From: Clostridium thailandense
GTDB taxonomy: Bacteria; Bacillota; Clostridia; Clostridiales; Clostridiaceae
Reading direction: 5' to 3'
Assembly (NCBI RefSeq): GCF_019207025.1
Contig: NZ_JAEEGC010000025.1
Coordinates: 1-64,000 of the forward strand
DNA: 64,000 nt
Position numbers and translations under genes: made by a program. A model generated the notes under the pieces. It searched no databases. It was not told the origin of the DNA and saw only the letters and a list, made by a program, of their open reading frames with translations. Shown in pieces: positions 17,925 through 26,761 of this stretch; position 1 is the first letter of the stretch, and every line of letters starts with the position of its first letter.

Positions 17925-20900
17925 CTAATTAGCTAGATCAAATACATCTAACTTTTTGCTCTTTATATTCTTAGCTTTAACATCTATCATAGCTTTAAGG
18001 GTATCTAAAGCTGTTATTACCCCTATATTTCTCTCTACTGCAGCTCTTCTTATAAGGAATCCATCTCTTTTAGAGTCATTTCCCTTAGTTGGAGTATTGA
18101 CTACTAAATCTACTTCCTTATTTTTTACTACGTCTATTATATTAGGATGATCCTCTGCAAGTTTTCTAACTTCTGTAACCTCTATATCTGCATTTCTTAA
18201 AAGCTCAGCTGTCTTTGAAGTTGCAATAAATTTAATTCCTAATTTATGAAGCTGTTTTGCCATAGGTAGGAATTCTTGTTTATCATGATCATTTACAGTT
18301 GCCAATATAGTAGCTTTTTCTTTATGAGTAAACATATTAGCACCTACAAAACCTTTATATAAGGCTTCTTCTATTGTTTTTCCAACACCCAATACTTCTC
18401 CTGTAGATTTCATTTCAGGTCCTAGTGATATTTCAACGTTTGGTAGTTTTTGCGTAGAGAATACAGGCACTTTTACAGATACTAGTTCAGGCTCTTTATA
18501 AATATCTATTCCATAGCCTAAATCCTTCAGCTTTTCTCCAAGCATTACTTTAGTTGCTATTTCTACTATCGGAACTTTACTTACCTTACTTATATATGGA
18601 ACAGTTCTTGAAGCTCTTGGATTAACTTCTATAACATAAAGTTCACCTTTAAACTCTATGAACTGTATATTTATCATTCCTTTTATGCCTATACCTAGTG
18701 CAAGCTTTTTAGTATATTCTAATATCTTAGCTTTCATATCAGTACTCACATTTTGACTTGGATACATAGTTATACTGTCTCCTGAATGCACTCCTGCTCT
18801 CTCTAAATGTTCCATTATTCCTGGTATTAATACATTTTCTCCGTCACATATAGCATCTACTTCTATTTCTCTTCCCATTAGATATTTGTCAATTAGTATA
18901 GGATTCTTCTTATCCTTCTGGAAGGCATTGGATAGGTAATATACAAGTTCTTTTTCATCATAGGTTATTTCCATACCTTGACCTCCAATTACATATGAAG
19001 GTCTTACAAGCACTGGAAATCCTAGTTTTTTGGCTTCTTCTAAGCCTTCTTCTATATTCCATACACCTTTACCCTTAGGTCTTGATATACCTAATTTTTC
19101 AAGTAATTCATCAAATTTTTCTCTGTCTTCTGCCATATCTATTTGATCTGCAGTAGTTCCAAGCGTTGCTATATTTTTTTCTTTAAGGAATTCGGCAAGC
19201 TTAATAGCTGTCTGTCCTCCAAATTGAAGTATTACTCCATCTGGGTTTTCCTTCTCTATTATATTCAATACATCTTCTTCTGTAAGAGGTTCAAAATATA
19301 ATTTATCTGATATATTAAAGTCTGTACTCACTGTTTCAGGATTGTTATTTACTATTATAGTTTCTACTCCTAATTTTCTAAGAGCTATTACACAGTGTAC
19401 TGAAGCATAGTCAAATTCTATACCTTGCCCTATTCTTATTGGACCTGAACCTATAACTATAACTTTTTTCTTATCTGAAACCTCTACCTCATCATAAGTT
19501 TCATAGGTTGAATAATAGTATGGTGATAATGCTTCGAACTCTCCTCCACAGGTATCAACCATTTTAAAAACAGCTTTTATTCCCCATATGTTTCTAAGCT
19601 TATATACATCATCTGGTGATACTTTAAGCATATCTGCTATTCCTTTATCTGAGAAACCTTTTCTTTTTAATTTATATAACCATTCTTTATCTAAATCACC
19701 TATCTTACTAAGCTTTAATCTTTGTTCTTCTTCAACTATCCATTTGAACTTGTTTATAAAGAACATATCTATTCCTGTTATTTCGGCAATTTTGTCTAAT
19801 CTATAATCACGTCTAAGCATTTCTGCTAAGGCAAACATTCTCTCATCATCTGGAGACATAACTCTTTCCTTTAATTCTGACATGCTCAATTCTATGAACT
19901 TTTTATGTTCTAGAGAATATTTTCCTATTTCTAAAGATCTTATTCCCTTTAAGAAAGCCGCTTCAAAATTACTTCCTATGGCCATTATTTCTCCTGTAGC
20001 CATCATTTTTGTTCCCAGTTCTCTATCTGCTCCCTGGAATTTATCAAAAGGCCACTTTGGAATTTTAACTACCACATAATCCAGTGATGGTTCAAAGCAA
20101 GCATAAGTCATTTGTGTAACTGCATTTTTTATTTCATCTAGGCCATAACCTAAAGCTATTTTAGCTGCTACCTTAGCTATTGGGTAACCTGTTGCCTTTG
20201 ATGCAAGAGCTGAGGAACGGCTAACTCTTGGATTTATTTCTATAACTGCATATTCAAAGGAATGTGGATTTAATGCAAACTGTACATTACATCCTCCTTC
20301 TATTCCTACAGCATTTATTATATCTATAGATGCACTTCTAAGCATTTGATATTCTTTATCTGATAGAGTTTGACTTGGTGCAACTACTATACTATCTCCT
20401 GTATGAATACCAACTGGATCTATATTTTCCATATTACATACAGTAATACAATTTCCGAAGCTGTCTCTCATTACCTCATACTCTATTTCTTTCCATCCCT
20501 TAACACTCTTTTCTAGAAGCACTTGTCCTATAGTACTTAGCTGAAGTCCGGATTCTAATATTTCATTTAATTCTTCCTCATTATCAGCTATTCCGCCCCC
20601 TGTTCCCCCTAGAGTATATGCTGGTCTTACTATAACTGGATAACCTATTTTATTTGCAAAAGCTCTACCGCTTTCTATATCAGTTATTATTTCACTTTGT
20701 ATAACAGGTTGCTCTATTCTATTCATCATATTTCTAAAGAGCTCTCTATCTTCTCCCTCTTTTATAGATTCGATAGAAGTTCCTATAACTTTAACACCAT
20801 ATTTTTGTATTATACCTTTATCATAAAGCTCTACAGCTAAATTTAGTCCAGTTTGTCCTCCCATTCCTGCAAGAAGGCTGTCTGGTCTTTCTTTAGCTAT

Positions 20901-21131
20901 AACTTTTTCTACAAATTCTACAGTTAAAGGCTCCAAATAAACTTTATCTGCTACTTCTTTATCTGTCATTATTGTAGCAGGATTGCTGTTTATAAGTACA
21001 ACCTCTACGCCTTCTTCCTTTAAAGCCTGACAAGCTTGAGTTCCTGAATAGTCAAACTCCGCAGCTTGACCTATAATTATTGGACCTGAACCTATTACTA
21101 AAACCTTTTTTATATTTCTATTTAATGGCAT
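17925..21131 (-). CDS. carB: Carbamoyl-phosphate synthase large subunit
   Basis: A 1068-residue protein of normal length that makes carbamoyl phosphate from bicarbonate, ATP and ammonia delivered by CarA, for pyrimidine and arginine synthesis. The two homologous ATP-grasp halves are visible, each opening with [11 protein letters not shown] / [11 protein letters not shown] and carrying the GGTGGG / GGQGM phosphate loops; the C-terminal MGS-like allosteric domain starts about residue 930. It lies 12 bases after carA, in one operon behind a PyrR-type attenuator, so pyrimidine control is expected. Confidence 0.97.
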   Translation of the reverse strand: MPLNRNIKKVLVIGSGPIIIGQAAEFDYSGTQACQALKEEGVEVVLINSNPATIMTDKEVADKVYLEPLTVEFVEKVIAKERPDSLLAGMGGQTGLNLAVELYDKGIIQKYGVKVIGTSIESIKEGEDRELFRNMMNRIEQPVIQSEIITDIESGRAFANKIGYPVIVRPAYTLGGTGGGIADNEEELNEILESGLQLSTIGQVLLEKSVKGWKEIEYEVMRDSFGNCITVCNMENIDPVGIHTGDSIVVAPSQTLSDKEYQMLRSASIDIINAVGIEGGCNVQFALNPHSFEYAVIEINPRVSRSSALASKATGYPIAKVAAKIALGYGLDEIKNAVTQMTYACFEPSLDYVVVKIPKWPFDKFQGADRELGTKMMATGEIMAIGSNFEAAFLKGIRSLEIGKYSLEHKKFIELSMSELKERVMSPDDERMFALAEMLRRDYRLDKIAEITGIDMFFINKFKWIVEEEQRLKLSKIGDLDKEWLYKLKRKGFSDKGIADMLKVSPDDVYKLRNIWGIKAVFKMVDTCGGEFEALSPYYYSTYETYDEVEVSDKKKVIVIGSGPIRIGQGIEFDYASVHCVIALRKLGVETIIVNNNPETVSTDFNISDKLYFEPLTEEDVLNIIEKENPDGVILQFGGQTAIKLAEFLKEKNIATLGTTADQIDMAEDREKFDELLEKLGISRPKGKGVWNIEEGLEEAKKLGFPVLVRPSYVIGGQGMEITYDEKELVYYLSNAFQKDKKNPILIDKYLMGREIEVDAICDGENVLIPGIMEHLERAGVHSGDSITMYPSQNVSTDMKAKILEYTKKLALGIGIKGMINIQFIEFKGELYVIEVNPRASRTVPYISKVSKVPIVEIATKVMLGEKLKDLGYGIDIYKEPELVSVKVPVFSTQKLPNVEISLGPEMKSTGEVLGVGKTIEEALYKGFVGANMFTHKEKATILATVNDHDKQEFLPMAKQLHKLGIKFIATSKTAELLRNADIEVTEVRKLAEDHPNIIDVVKNKEVDLVVNTPTKGNDSKRDGFLIRRAAVERNIGVITALDTLKAMIDVKAKNIKSKKLDVFDLAN

Positions 21132-21143
21132 ATCCGCTACCTC

Positions 21144-22193
21144 CTAAAGTGCATATTTCATGAATTTATCAAATATATAATCGCTGTCCTTTGGACCTGG
21201 ACACGCTTCTGGATGGAATTGTACTGAGAATATAGGCAAGTTTTTGTGCCTCATTCCTTCAATTGTTCCATCATTTAAGCTAACATGAGTAGTTTCCATA
21301 TCTTCTGGAAGTACATCAACATAATATCCATGATTTTGTGAAGTTATATGAACTATATTTTGTTCTAAATCCTTAACAGGATGGTTGCAGCCTCTATGTC
21401 CAAACTTAAGCTTTGCTGTTTTTCCTCCAAGACTTAAAGCTAAGAGTTGGTGACCTAAACAGATTCCTACAATTGGTTTCTTTCCTATTAGTTTTTTTAT
21501 ATTTTCTATAACTTCTGTTAAATCCTCTGGATCTCCTGGGCCATTAGATAAAAATATTAAATCAGGATTTACAGCTAAAACTTCTTCTGCTTTTGTATCA
21601 GCTGGAAAAACTGTAACTTTACATTTTCTTCTTAAGAAAGATCTTACTATATTTTGTTTTATACCAAAATCCATAATTGCAACATGTTTTTCTTTGCCTT
21701 CTACTACATACTTTTCTTCAGTAGTCACATTTTGAACTGCTTCTTTATTTGAGAAAGCTTTTATTTTACTCTTAATCTCATTATAGGAAACCTCTTCTAA
21801 TGTAATTATACCTTTCATAGTTCCACTATTTCTTAAAATTTTAGTTAAGGCTCTTGTATCTATTCCCTCTAAACCTATTATCTTATTTTGCTTTAGATAA
21901 TCTTCTAGTTCTAATTCTGATCTAAAGTTACTTGAAGCATTACATCTTTCTCTAACTATAAAACCTTTTACTTTAGGCGATTTTGACTCCATATCTTCTA
22001 AGTTTATACCATAGTTCCCTATAAGAGGATATGTCATTGTAACAATTTGACCATAGTAAGATGGGTCGGTAAGAATTTCTTGATATCCTGTCATTCCAGT
22101 ATTAAATACCACTTCTCCAACACTGTCTTTTAGGTATCCAAATGCATTCCCTTGAAATGTTGCTCCATTTTCTAATATAAGTTTTGCTTTCAT
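21144..22193 (-). CDS. carA: Carbamoyl-phosphate synthase small (glutaminase) subunit
   Basis: A 349-residue glutamine amidotransferase subunit. The N-terminal CPSase small-chain domain is followed by a class I glutaminase with nucleophile Cys245 (GICLGHQL) and His327/Glu329 (QFHPEACPGP). It releases ammonia from glutamine and tunnels it to CarB. First gene of the carAB operon, with a PyrR-binding loop and terminator in its leader. Confidence 0.97.
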   Translation of the reverse strand: MKAKLILENGATFQGNAFGYLKDSVGEVVFNTGMTGYQEILTDPSYYGQIVTMTYPLIGNYGINLEDMESKSPKVKGFIVRERCNASSNFRSELELEDYLKQNKIIGLEGIDTRALTKILRNSGTMKGIITLEEVSYNEIKSKIKAFSNKEAVQNVTTEEKYVVEGKEKHVAIMDFGIKQNIVRSFLRRKCKVTVFPADTKAEEVLAVNPDLIFLSNGPGDPEDLTEVIENIKKLIGKKPIVGICLGHQLLALSLGGKTAKLKFGHRGCNHPVKDLEQNIVHITSQNHGYYVDVLPEDMETTHVSLNDGTIEGMRHKNLPIFSVQFHPEACPGPKDSDYIFDKFMKYAL

Positions 22194-22258
22194 AAATAGA
22201 CCTCCTTCATTTTCTCTAGTAAAAATACACTTTTATTGAAGGATCTTCTTTATTTAAA

Positions 22259-22395
22259 AGAAAAGGGTAATAAGAGGATTAAATTCTAGAAATTAATCTC
22301 CCTATTACCCATTATATTTATGAATTTTAAATTTTTCTTATAACAAAAAGACTTCATCATAATCATACCTCTTCCTGGCCTCACAGGACCAAATT
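22259..22395 (-). promoter_or_regulatory. PyrR-type pyrimidine attenuator
   Basis: Read on the minus strand, the leader of carAB carries GGTCCTGTGAGGCCAGGAAG (22371-22390), matching the PyrR-binding loop consensus (UCCnGnGAGGCU), and then a long terminator hairpin with GGGTAATA and TATTACCC arms (22265-22310) followed by TTTTCTTTT. In Firmicutes UMP-bound PyrR favours such terminators. pyrR itself is not in the window. Confidence 0.82.
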
Positions 22396-22509
22396 AAAGT
22401 GTATTTTTTACTTTGTATTTATAGACAATTTTAATGCATAACTTGCAAACTGTCAAGTAGCTTTCCTTGGGAAGTTATCTATTAATATAAGAAAACATAT
22501 CATAGGATT

Positions 22510-22875
22510 TTACCCCCATCCTGAGAATCTTTTACCCTTTGATTGGTTATTAGAGTCATTTTCAGATATACTGGAAGTAGCTCCAACTCTATTAGTATTT
22601 TTACTGTCATTTTTTCTTACTTGTTCAGACCTACGCGGCAATAAACCAACTTTAGAATCGACTAAACCAGCTAAAGCTCCATCTTGATTTGTTTCTCTTG
22701 GATTTGCCTGTCTATTGTATCTATAATTATTGTAAGGATTACTTCCACTAATTGCTCCTATTGTCATTCCACCTGTTATCTGTCCAAGTTCATTCTCTTC
22801 TAATTTTTCTTCTATAGTCTCTTCATTTAATTCTTCTTCTATAATATCTTCATTTAGATACTTTTCCGTTGACAT
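22510..22875 (-). CDS. Double-glycine leader peptide precursor (peptide 1)
   Basis: A 121-residue precursor of the bacteriocin-type leader class. The acidic leader (NEDIIEEELNEETIEEKLEE) ends in ENELGQITGG, the Leu-x-x-Ile-x-Gly-Gly cleavage site for a C39 peptidase, about residue 36. The remaining 85 residues lack cysteine, are rich in Asn, Ser and Arg, and end GKRFSGWG. TAGGAGG precedes the ATG. The island motif (22964-22990) lies 88 bases upstream, divergent from the same motif driving peptide 2. Export by the ABC system at 52-57 kb is inferred. Mature activity unknown. Confidence 0.75.
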   Translation of the reverse strand: MSTEKYLNEDIIEEELNEETIEEKLEENELGQITGGMTIGAISGSNPYNNYRYNRQANPRETNQDGALAGLVDSKVGLLPRRSEQVRKNDSKNTNRVGATSSISENDSNNQSKGKRFSGWG

Positions 22876-22963
22876 AATAGATACCTCCTAAAATTTCGTT
22901 TCTGTCAGTTTTTACTAATTTTATTTATTATATATAAATTCTACTAAGCTTTTTATATTTATG

Positions 22964-22990
22964 TATACGAAATACTACAAATAGTAGCTC
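22964..22990 (-). promoter_or_regulatory. Island promoter motif, site 1
   Basis: Minus strand: GAGCTAC (22990-22984), 14-base spacer, CGTATA (22969-22964), for peptide 1. Part of a set of eleven with identical spacing, probably recognised by an ECF sigma factor. Confidence 0.75.
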
Positions 22991-23042
22991 AAAATTTGAT
23001 TAAAAATATATATTTATTTAAATTATATTAATATAAATTTTT

Positions 23043-23069
23043 GAGCTACATTTAAAAGTGCTTCGTATA
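23043..23069 (+). promoter_or_regulatory. Island promoter motif, site 2
   Basis: GAGCTAC (23043-23049), 14-base spacer containing AAAAGTG, CGTATA (23064-23069). It ends 47 bases before the start of peptide 2 and is divergent from site 1. Confidence 0.78.
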
Positions 23070-23116
23070 ATAAAATGCAAATAAGATTTTATATATTATA
23101 AAGGGGGGAATTTACT

Positions 23117-23383
23117 ATGTCGGAGGAAAAGAATGTCAACATAGGACCTGAAAACGCAAAAAAGCTGGCAGATCATGAATTAGACCAAATAGTTGGAGGC
23201 TCAATATATGAAAGAACAGACCTAGGAGAAGATGGTCATTATTATACTTCGGGATGTGACTATCATATGCCAAATGGTTGGTGTTCTCACTATTTGCGTG
23301 ATCCAAAGAAGGAACCTTATATTTTAGGAGATTACAAATATTATTGTATTGCCTGTCAGCATCTTGTAAAGACAAGACTTTAG
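23117..23383 (+). CDS. Double-glycine leader peptide precursor (peptide 2)
   Basis: An 88-residue precursor. The leader ends HELDQIVGG (about residue 28), a good C39 cleavage site; the core of about 60 residues is rich in Tyr, His, Gly and has four cysteines, two as YYCIACQ. A GGGG-containing ribosome-binding site precedes the ATG. It lies under island motif site 2 and is followed by a hairpin terminator and a STAS-gene relic, the same order as the intact module at 42637-43289, indicating common descent with peptide 5. Function of the mature peptide unknown. Confidence 0.78.
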   Translation: MSEEKNVNIGPENAKKLADHELDQIVGGSIYERTDLGEDGHYYTSGCDYHMPNGWCSHYLRDPKKEPYILGDYKYYCIACQHLVKTRL

Positions 23384-23423
23384 ACTTAACAAACATTTTA
23401 TGTATAAAATCTCAGACAGTATT

Positions 23424-23467
23424 AAAAGGCTGGGCTCTGTTTACATTATTTCAAAGCTTAGCTTTTT
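23424..23467 (+). terminator. Hairpin terminator after peptide 2
   Basis: aaaaggctgggct and aagcttagcttttt form an imperfect hairpin with a T-run. Loop sequence (tttacattattt) and arms resemble the terminator at 42911-42954 after peptide 5. Confidence 0.65.
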
Positions 23468-23502
23468 AATATATTGTCCATTGTATACGCTTTAACTTTA
23501 TT

Positions 23503-23580
23503 ATTCAATATTCATAAAAAAACTGTCACATCAAATACTTCCTTAACATCTTCATTGCCATTAATTATTTTCATTAGAAG
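23503..23580 (-). pseudogene. Relic of a STAS (anti-sigma antagonist) gene
   Basis: On the minus strand this stretch reads MKIINGNEDVKEVFDVTVFL then a stop, against MKIINANETVKEVFEVTGFS in the intact STAS genes at 42987 and 43608. Only the last quarter of the gene remains, the final codons are interrupted by TGA, and nothing upstream of about 23580 resembles the gene. The DNA match continues through the neighbouring terminator, so this is the decayed copy of a duplicated peptide-STAS module. Confidence 0.75.
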
Positions 23581-23641
23581 TATTATTGTTTAATCCGAAA
23601 ACAGTTTAAATACAAAACTTATAGAAATGGAGACTTGAACT

Positions 23642-23980
23642 ATGGAAAATAAAACAAATTTTAATAAATTAATAATAGATGAGGAAATTTCCAGATGTCT
23701 TTTGTGTTATGAAGCTCCCTGCAGCAGCTCTTGTCCAGTTCAAAAGAATACACTGGGTATTATTATGTCCTTGAGATTTAAAAATTATAAGGGCGCTTAC
23801 TATAAAGCTCATGAATATTTAGATAAGCTTGGTGCCTGTGGAGTTGCTTGTAACAATAAAATGTATTGCCAGAGAAATTGTATAAGAGGTAAGATGGACA
23901 GACCTATAAAAATAAGAATGATACAAGAATATTTATGTACTGAAGCATCAAAGATTATGGAGGTGAAAACTATTGAATAA
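23642..23980 (+). CDS. PreT-like iron-sulfur domain protein (short)
   Basis: A 112-residue protein equal to the N-terminal [4Fe-4S] domain of dihydropyrimidine dehydrogenase PreT / glutamate synthase small subunit. Eight or more cysteines appear in [14 protein letters not shown] and [15 protein letters not shown]. The flavin and NAD-binding parts that make full-length PreT about 400 residues are absent, and no relic of them follows, because the next gene starts by overlap. It likely passes electrons to the PreA-like partner. It has its own non-island promoter region. Confidence 0.75.
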   Translation: MENKTNFNKLIIDEEISRCLLCYEAPCSSSCPVQKNTLGIIMSLRFKNYKGAYYKAHEYLDKLGACGVACNNKMYCQRNCIRGKMDRPIKIRMIQEYLCTEASKIMEVKTIE

Positions 23981-25190
23981 AGATCTTTCTATAGAATTTT
24001 GTGGTATAAAATGTGAAAATCCTTTTTTTCTTTCTTCTTCTGTAGTGGCAAGTAATTTTGAAATGTGTGCTAAAGCATTGGAAATGGGATGGGCTGGTGT
24101 AGTCTTTAAGACCATAGGTTTTTATTTGCCAGAAGAAGTTTCTCCTCGTTTTGATGTTATAGGCAAGGAAAATACTCCTTTTATAGGTTTTAAAAATTTA
24201 GAACAAATTTCTGATCATCCACTTGAAGAAAATTTAAAATGGATGAAAGAATTAAAAGAAAAATACCCTCAAAAAATTCTTGTTGCCTCAATAATGGGAG
24301 AAAGTGAAGAGGAATGGACAGAACTTTCAAAATTAGTAACAGAAGCTGGAGCAGATATAATTGAATGTAATTTTTCCTGTCCACAGATGATAAGCGAAAC
24401 AATGGGAGCAGATGTAGGTCAAAATCCAAAACTCGTAAAAAAGTATTGTGAATCAGTTAGAAAAGGAACTCATATACCAATACTTGCTAAAATGACACCT
24501 AATCTTGATAATATGGTTATACCTGCTGCAGCCGCTATTGAAGGTGGTGCAGATGGTATAGCCGCTATAAATACTATAAAAAGCATAACAAGAATAGATT
24601 TAGACAGCTTTTCACCTTATCCAATTATAAATGGTAAGTCATCTGTATCTGGATATTCTGGAAAAGCTATAAAACCAATAGCTTTAAGATTCATAAGGGA
24701 TTTAGCAGAAAGCAAGGAACTTGAAGGTGTACATATAAGCGGAATGGGTGGCATAGAAAATTGGGAAGATGCAGTAGAATTTTTACTTTTAGGAGCCTCT
24801 AATCTGCAAATAACTACTGCAGTTATGCAATATGGGTATAGAATAATTAAAGATTTGATAAGTGGACTTAGTTATTATATGGAGGAGAAGGGCTTTAAAA
24901 AAGTGGAAGAATTAATTGGCTTAGCACTAAAAAATGTAGTTTCAGCAGACAAATTAGATAGAAATTATGTAATTTATCCTAAGTTTGAAGATCATAGCTG
25001 TGTAGGCTGTGGAAGATGTTATATTTCCTGTTATGATGGCGGTCATCAAGCTATAAGATGGGAAAGCACTATTAGAAAACCTGTATTAATTAAAGAAAAA
25101 TGTGTTGGATGCCATTTATGTGCTAAAGTTTGTCCAGTAAATTCCATAGTAAATGGAGATAAAAAATATAAATTAGCTAAAAGATTATAA
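23973..25190 (+). CDS. preA: PreA-like dihydropyrimidine dehydrogenase subunit
   Basis: A 405-residue flavoprotein: a dihydroorotate-dehydrogenase-type FMN barrel (about 5-300; [19 protein letters not shown] holds the catalytic loop and Cys; [19 protein letters not shown] the phosphate site) and a C-terminal ferredoxin domain with [11 protein letters not shown] and [12 protein letters not shown]. It reduces or oxidises uracil/thymine-type rings using NAD(P)H electrons relayed by the partner. The start is TTG at 23973, supported by GGAGGTG eight bases upstream; it overlaps the upstream gene by eight bases. A clear terminator follows at 25210. Confidence 0.85.
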   Translation: MNKDLSIEFCGIKCENPFFLSSSVVASNFEMCAKALEMGWAGVVFKTIGFYLPEEVSPRFDVIGKENTPFIGFKNLEQISDHPLEENLKWMKELKEKYPQKILVASIMGESEEEWTELSKLVTEAGADIIECNFSCPQMISETMGADVGQNPKLVKKYCESVRKGTHIPILAKMTPNLDNMVIPAAAAIEGGADGIAAINTIKSITRIDLDSFSPYPIINGKSSVSGYSGKAIKPIALRFIRDLAESKELEGVHISGMGGIENWEDAVEFLLLGASNLQITTAVMQYGYRIIKDLISGLSYYMEEKGFKKVEELIGLALKNVVSADKLDRNYVIYPKFEDHSCVGCGRCYISCYDGGHQAIRWESTIRKPVLIKEKCVGCHLCAKVCPVNSIVNGDKKYKLAKRL

Positions 25191-25209
25191 AAACATGTTG
25201 CCATATCTT

Positions 25210-25249
25210 AAAAGCCAAATTCTATTTTATCTTAGAATCTGGCTTTTTT
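25210..25249 (+). terminator. Hairpin terminator after preA-like gene
   Basis: aaaagccaaattct and agaatctggctttttt form a hairpin followed by T6, just after the stop. Confidence 0.8.
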
Positions 25250-25312
25250 AAATTCTTAACAGTTGAAAAATATTACTCTTTATAAACTAATTTTCAATAT
25301 TAACTAAATTTT

Positions 25313-25339
25313 GAGCTACTATGCTTATTATTTCGTATA
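25313..25339 (+). promoter_or_regulatory. Island promoter motif, site 3
   Basis: TTGAGCTAC with GAGCTAC at 25313-25319, 14-base spacer, CGTATA at 25334-25339. It ends 53 bases before the radical SAM start and is the only promoter candidate between the preA terminator and that gene. Confidence 0.78.
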
Positions 25340-25392
25340 TATATACAAAAACAAAATAATCTACAATTTTTTATTGGAAAGAAGTGTTTTTT

Positions 25393-26562
25393 ATGAATAG
25401 TAATTTAAAAGAGAACTCTAATAATGAATATATTAGAAATTTAGTTAGAAGCTATATGAAATCCATTAGACTAAATATTACCAAAGGCAAAAGAAATAAG
25501 TTTAATTTTTCAAATGAAGTAATTTATACTGAAGCTAGAAAAGGTTTTTTAAATGGAAAATATATTGATAGACTTGCTATATTTATGAGAGGAACCGGAT
25601 GCAGCCAGGTTAAAGAGGTAGGTGGCTGTACATTTTGCGGTTTTTATAATGCTACTAATCTAGGTGAAAAAATTAGTGATAAGGATTATATAGAACAGAT
25701 TAAAAATACCATAAGCAATAAAAAAATTAATTTTTCTAAATATGGTATTGTTTGTTTGTATAACGATGGAAGCTTATTATGTGAAAAAGAAATAAATTTT
25801 AATGCAGTACTAAGTATTATTGATATATTGAACAATATTGAATCTGTAAAGAAAATTGTTATAGAATCTAGAGTTGAAAATATAACAAAAGAAAAATTAA
25901 CTAGAATAAGACAATCGACAAATAAAGAGTTTGATATAGCCGTTGGATTCGAATCTGCAAATCCATTAGTTAGAGATTTATGTATAAATAAAAGCTTTGA
26001 TTCAAGTACCTTTGAAGAAAAAATTATGATTTGCAATGAAAATAATATAAATCTTACACCTTTACTTATGGCGAAACCTCCATTTCTTACTGAAAAAGAA
26101 GCTATTGAAGACTTTGTTAACAGTTTACAATACCTCAATCAGTTTAATATAAAAAGAATAGATATGGAACTTCCTACTGTTGAAGAAAATACTTTAACAT
26201 ATAATATGTGGATAAAAAACATGTATACCCCTCTTAAATTATGGTCTGTAGTAGAAATATTAAAAAAGAAAGAAGAATTAGGGTTAAAAATACCTGTTCA
26301 CATAAGTCCTATGAATTATTCAGTTTCATCAAAGGCAAAAGCGTCGAATTGCGATTATTGTGACAATCATATGCTTAAACTATTTGAGAAATATAATGAA
26401 CATGGTGATGTTTCTATATTTGATAAAATTAATTGTACTTGTAAACAAGAATGGGAAAAGTTACTTATAACTAAAGCACCTGATGAAAATTTACCACAAT
26501 ATATAGAAAAAGTAGTTCTGAAATTAATGGAAGACGTAAAAGATTTGAAGATTATTGACTGA
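25393..26562 (+). CDS. Radical SAM protein, archaeosine-synthase (RaSEA/TIGR01210)-like
   Basis: A 389-residue radical S-adenosylmethionine protein. The cluster motif is RGTGCSQVKEVGGCTFCGF (Cys-x8-Cys-x2-Cys, near residues 67-79), the unusual spacing of the TIGR01210/Elp3-related RaSEA family, not the Cys-x3-Cys-x2-Cys of SPASM peptide-modifying enzymes. Further conserved blocks include NDGSLL, ESRVENIT and GFESANPLVRD. More cysteines cluster near the C-terminus (SNCDYCDNH, CTC). The ATG at 25393 is preferred to the GTG at 25384 because GGAAAG lies 11 bases ahead of it. Its island promoter ties it to the peptide regulon; whether it acts on peptides or on RNA is open. Confidence 0.8.
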   Translation: MNSNLKENSNNEYIRNLVRSYMKSIRLNITKGKRNKFNFSNEVIYTEARKGFLNGKYIDRLAIFMRGTGCSQVKEVGGCTFCGFYNATNLGEKISDKDYIEQIKNTISNKKINFSKYGIVCLYNDGSLLCEKEINFNAVLSIIDILNNIESVKKIVIESRVENITKEKLTRIRQSTNKEFDIAVGFESANPLVRDLCINKSFDSSTFEEKIMICNENNINLTPLLMAKPPFLTEKEAIEDFVNSLQYLNQFNIKRIDMELPTVEENTLTYNMWIKNMYTPLKLWSVVEILKKKEELGLKIPVHISPMNYSVSSKAKASNCDYCDNHMLKLFEKYNEHGDVSIFDKINCTCKQEWEKLLITKAPDENLPQYIEKVVLKLMEDVKDLKIID

Positions 26563-26587
26563 AAAACTAATTGTACAAATGTATGTG

Positions 26588-26616
26588 AACATTATCCAAA
26601 ATTATTTGGATAATGT
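26588..26616 (+). terminator. Hairpin after radical SAM gene
   Basis: acattatccaaa and tttggataatgt are perfect complements separated by four bases, 26 bases after the stop; the following sequence is T-rich (taattttctt) but not a pure T-run. Confidence 0.6.
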
Positions 26617-26761
26617 TAGTTAATTTTCTTGCAAAATAGTGTAATATAAATATATAGAATTTTATATTTTCACTACTCCATAAGAAACATAGTATAATAT
26701 GAATCATTAAACAATGAGGTTTTCACTCAAATTAAGTCGTTTATTGTAGGAGATGATGTTG

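Noticed and set aside
23136..23396. Minus-strand frame opposite peptide 2
   Set aside because: Antisense shadow of a clear leader peptide gene; no ribosome-binding site.
23480..23500. gtatacg near 23484 as a -10 block on the minus strand
   Set aside because: No GAGCTAC complement lies 14 bases away; it is inside the decayed module spacer.
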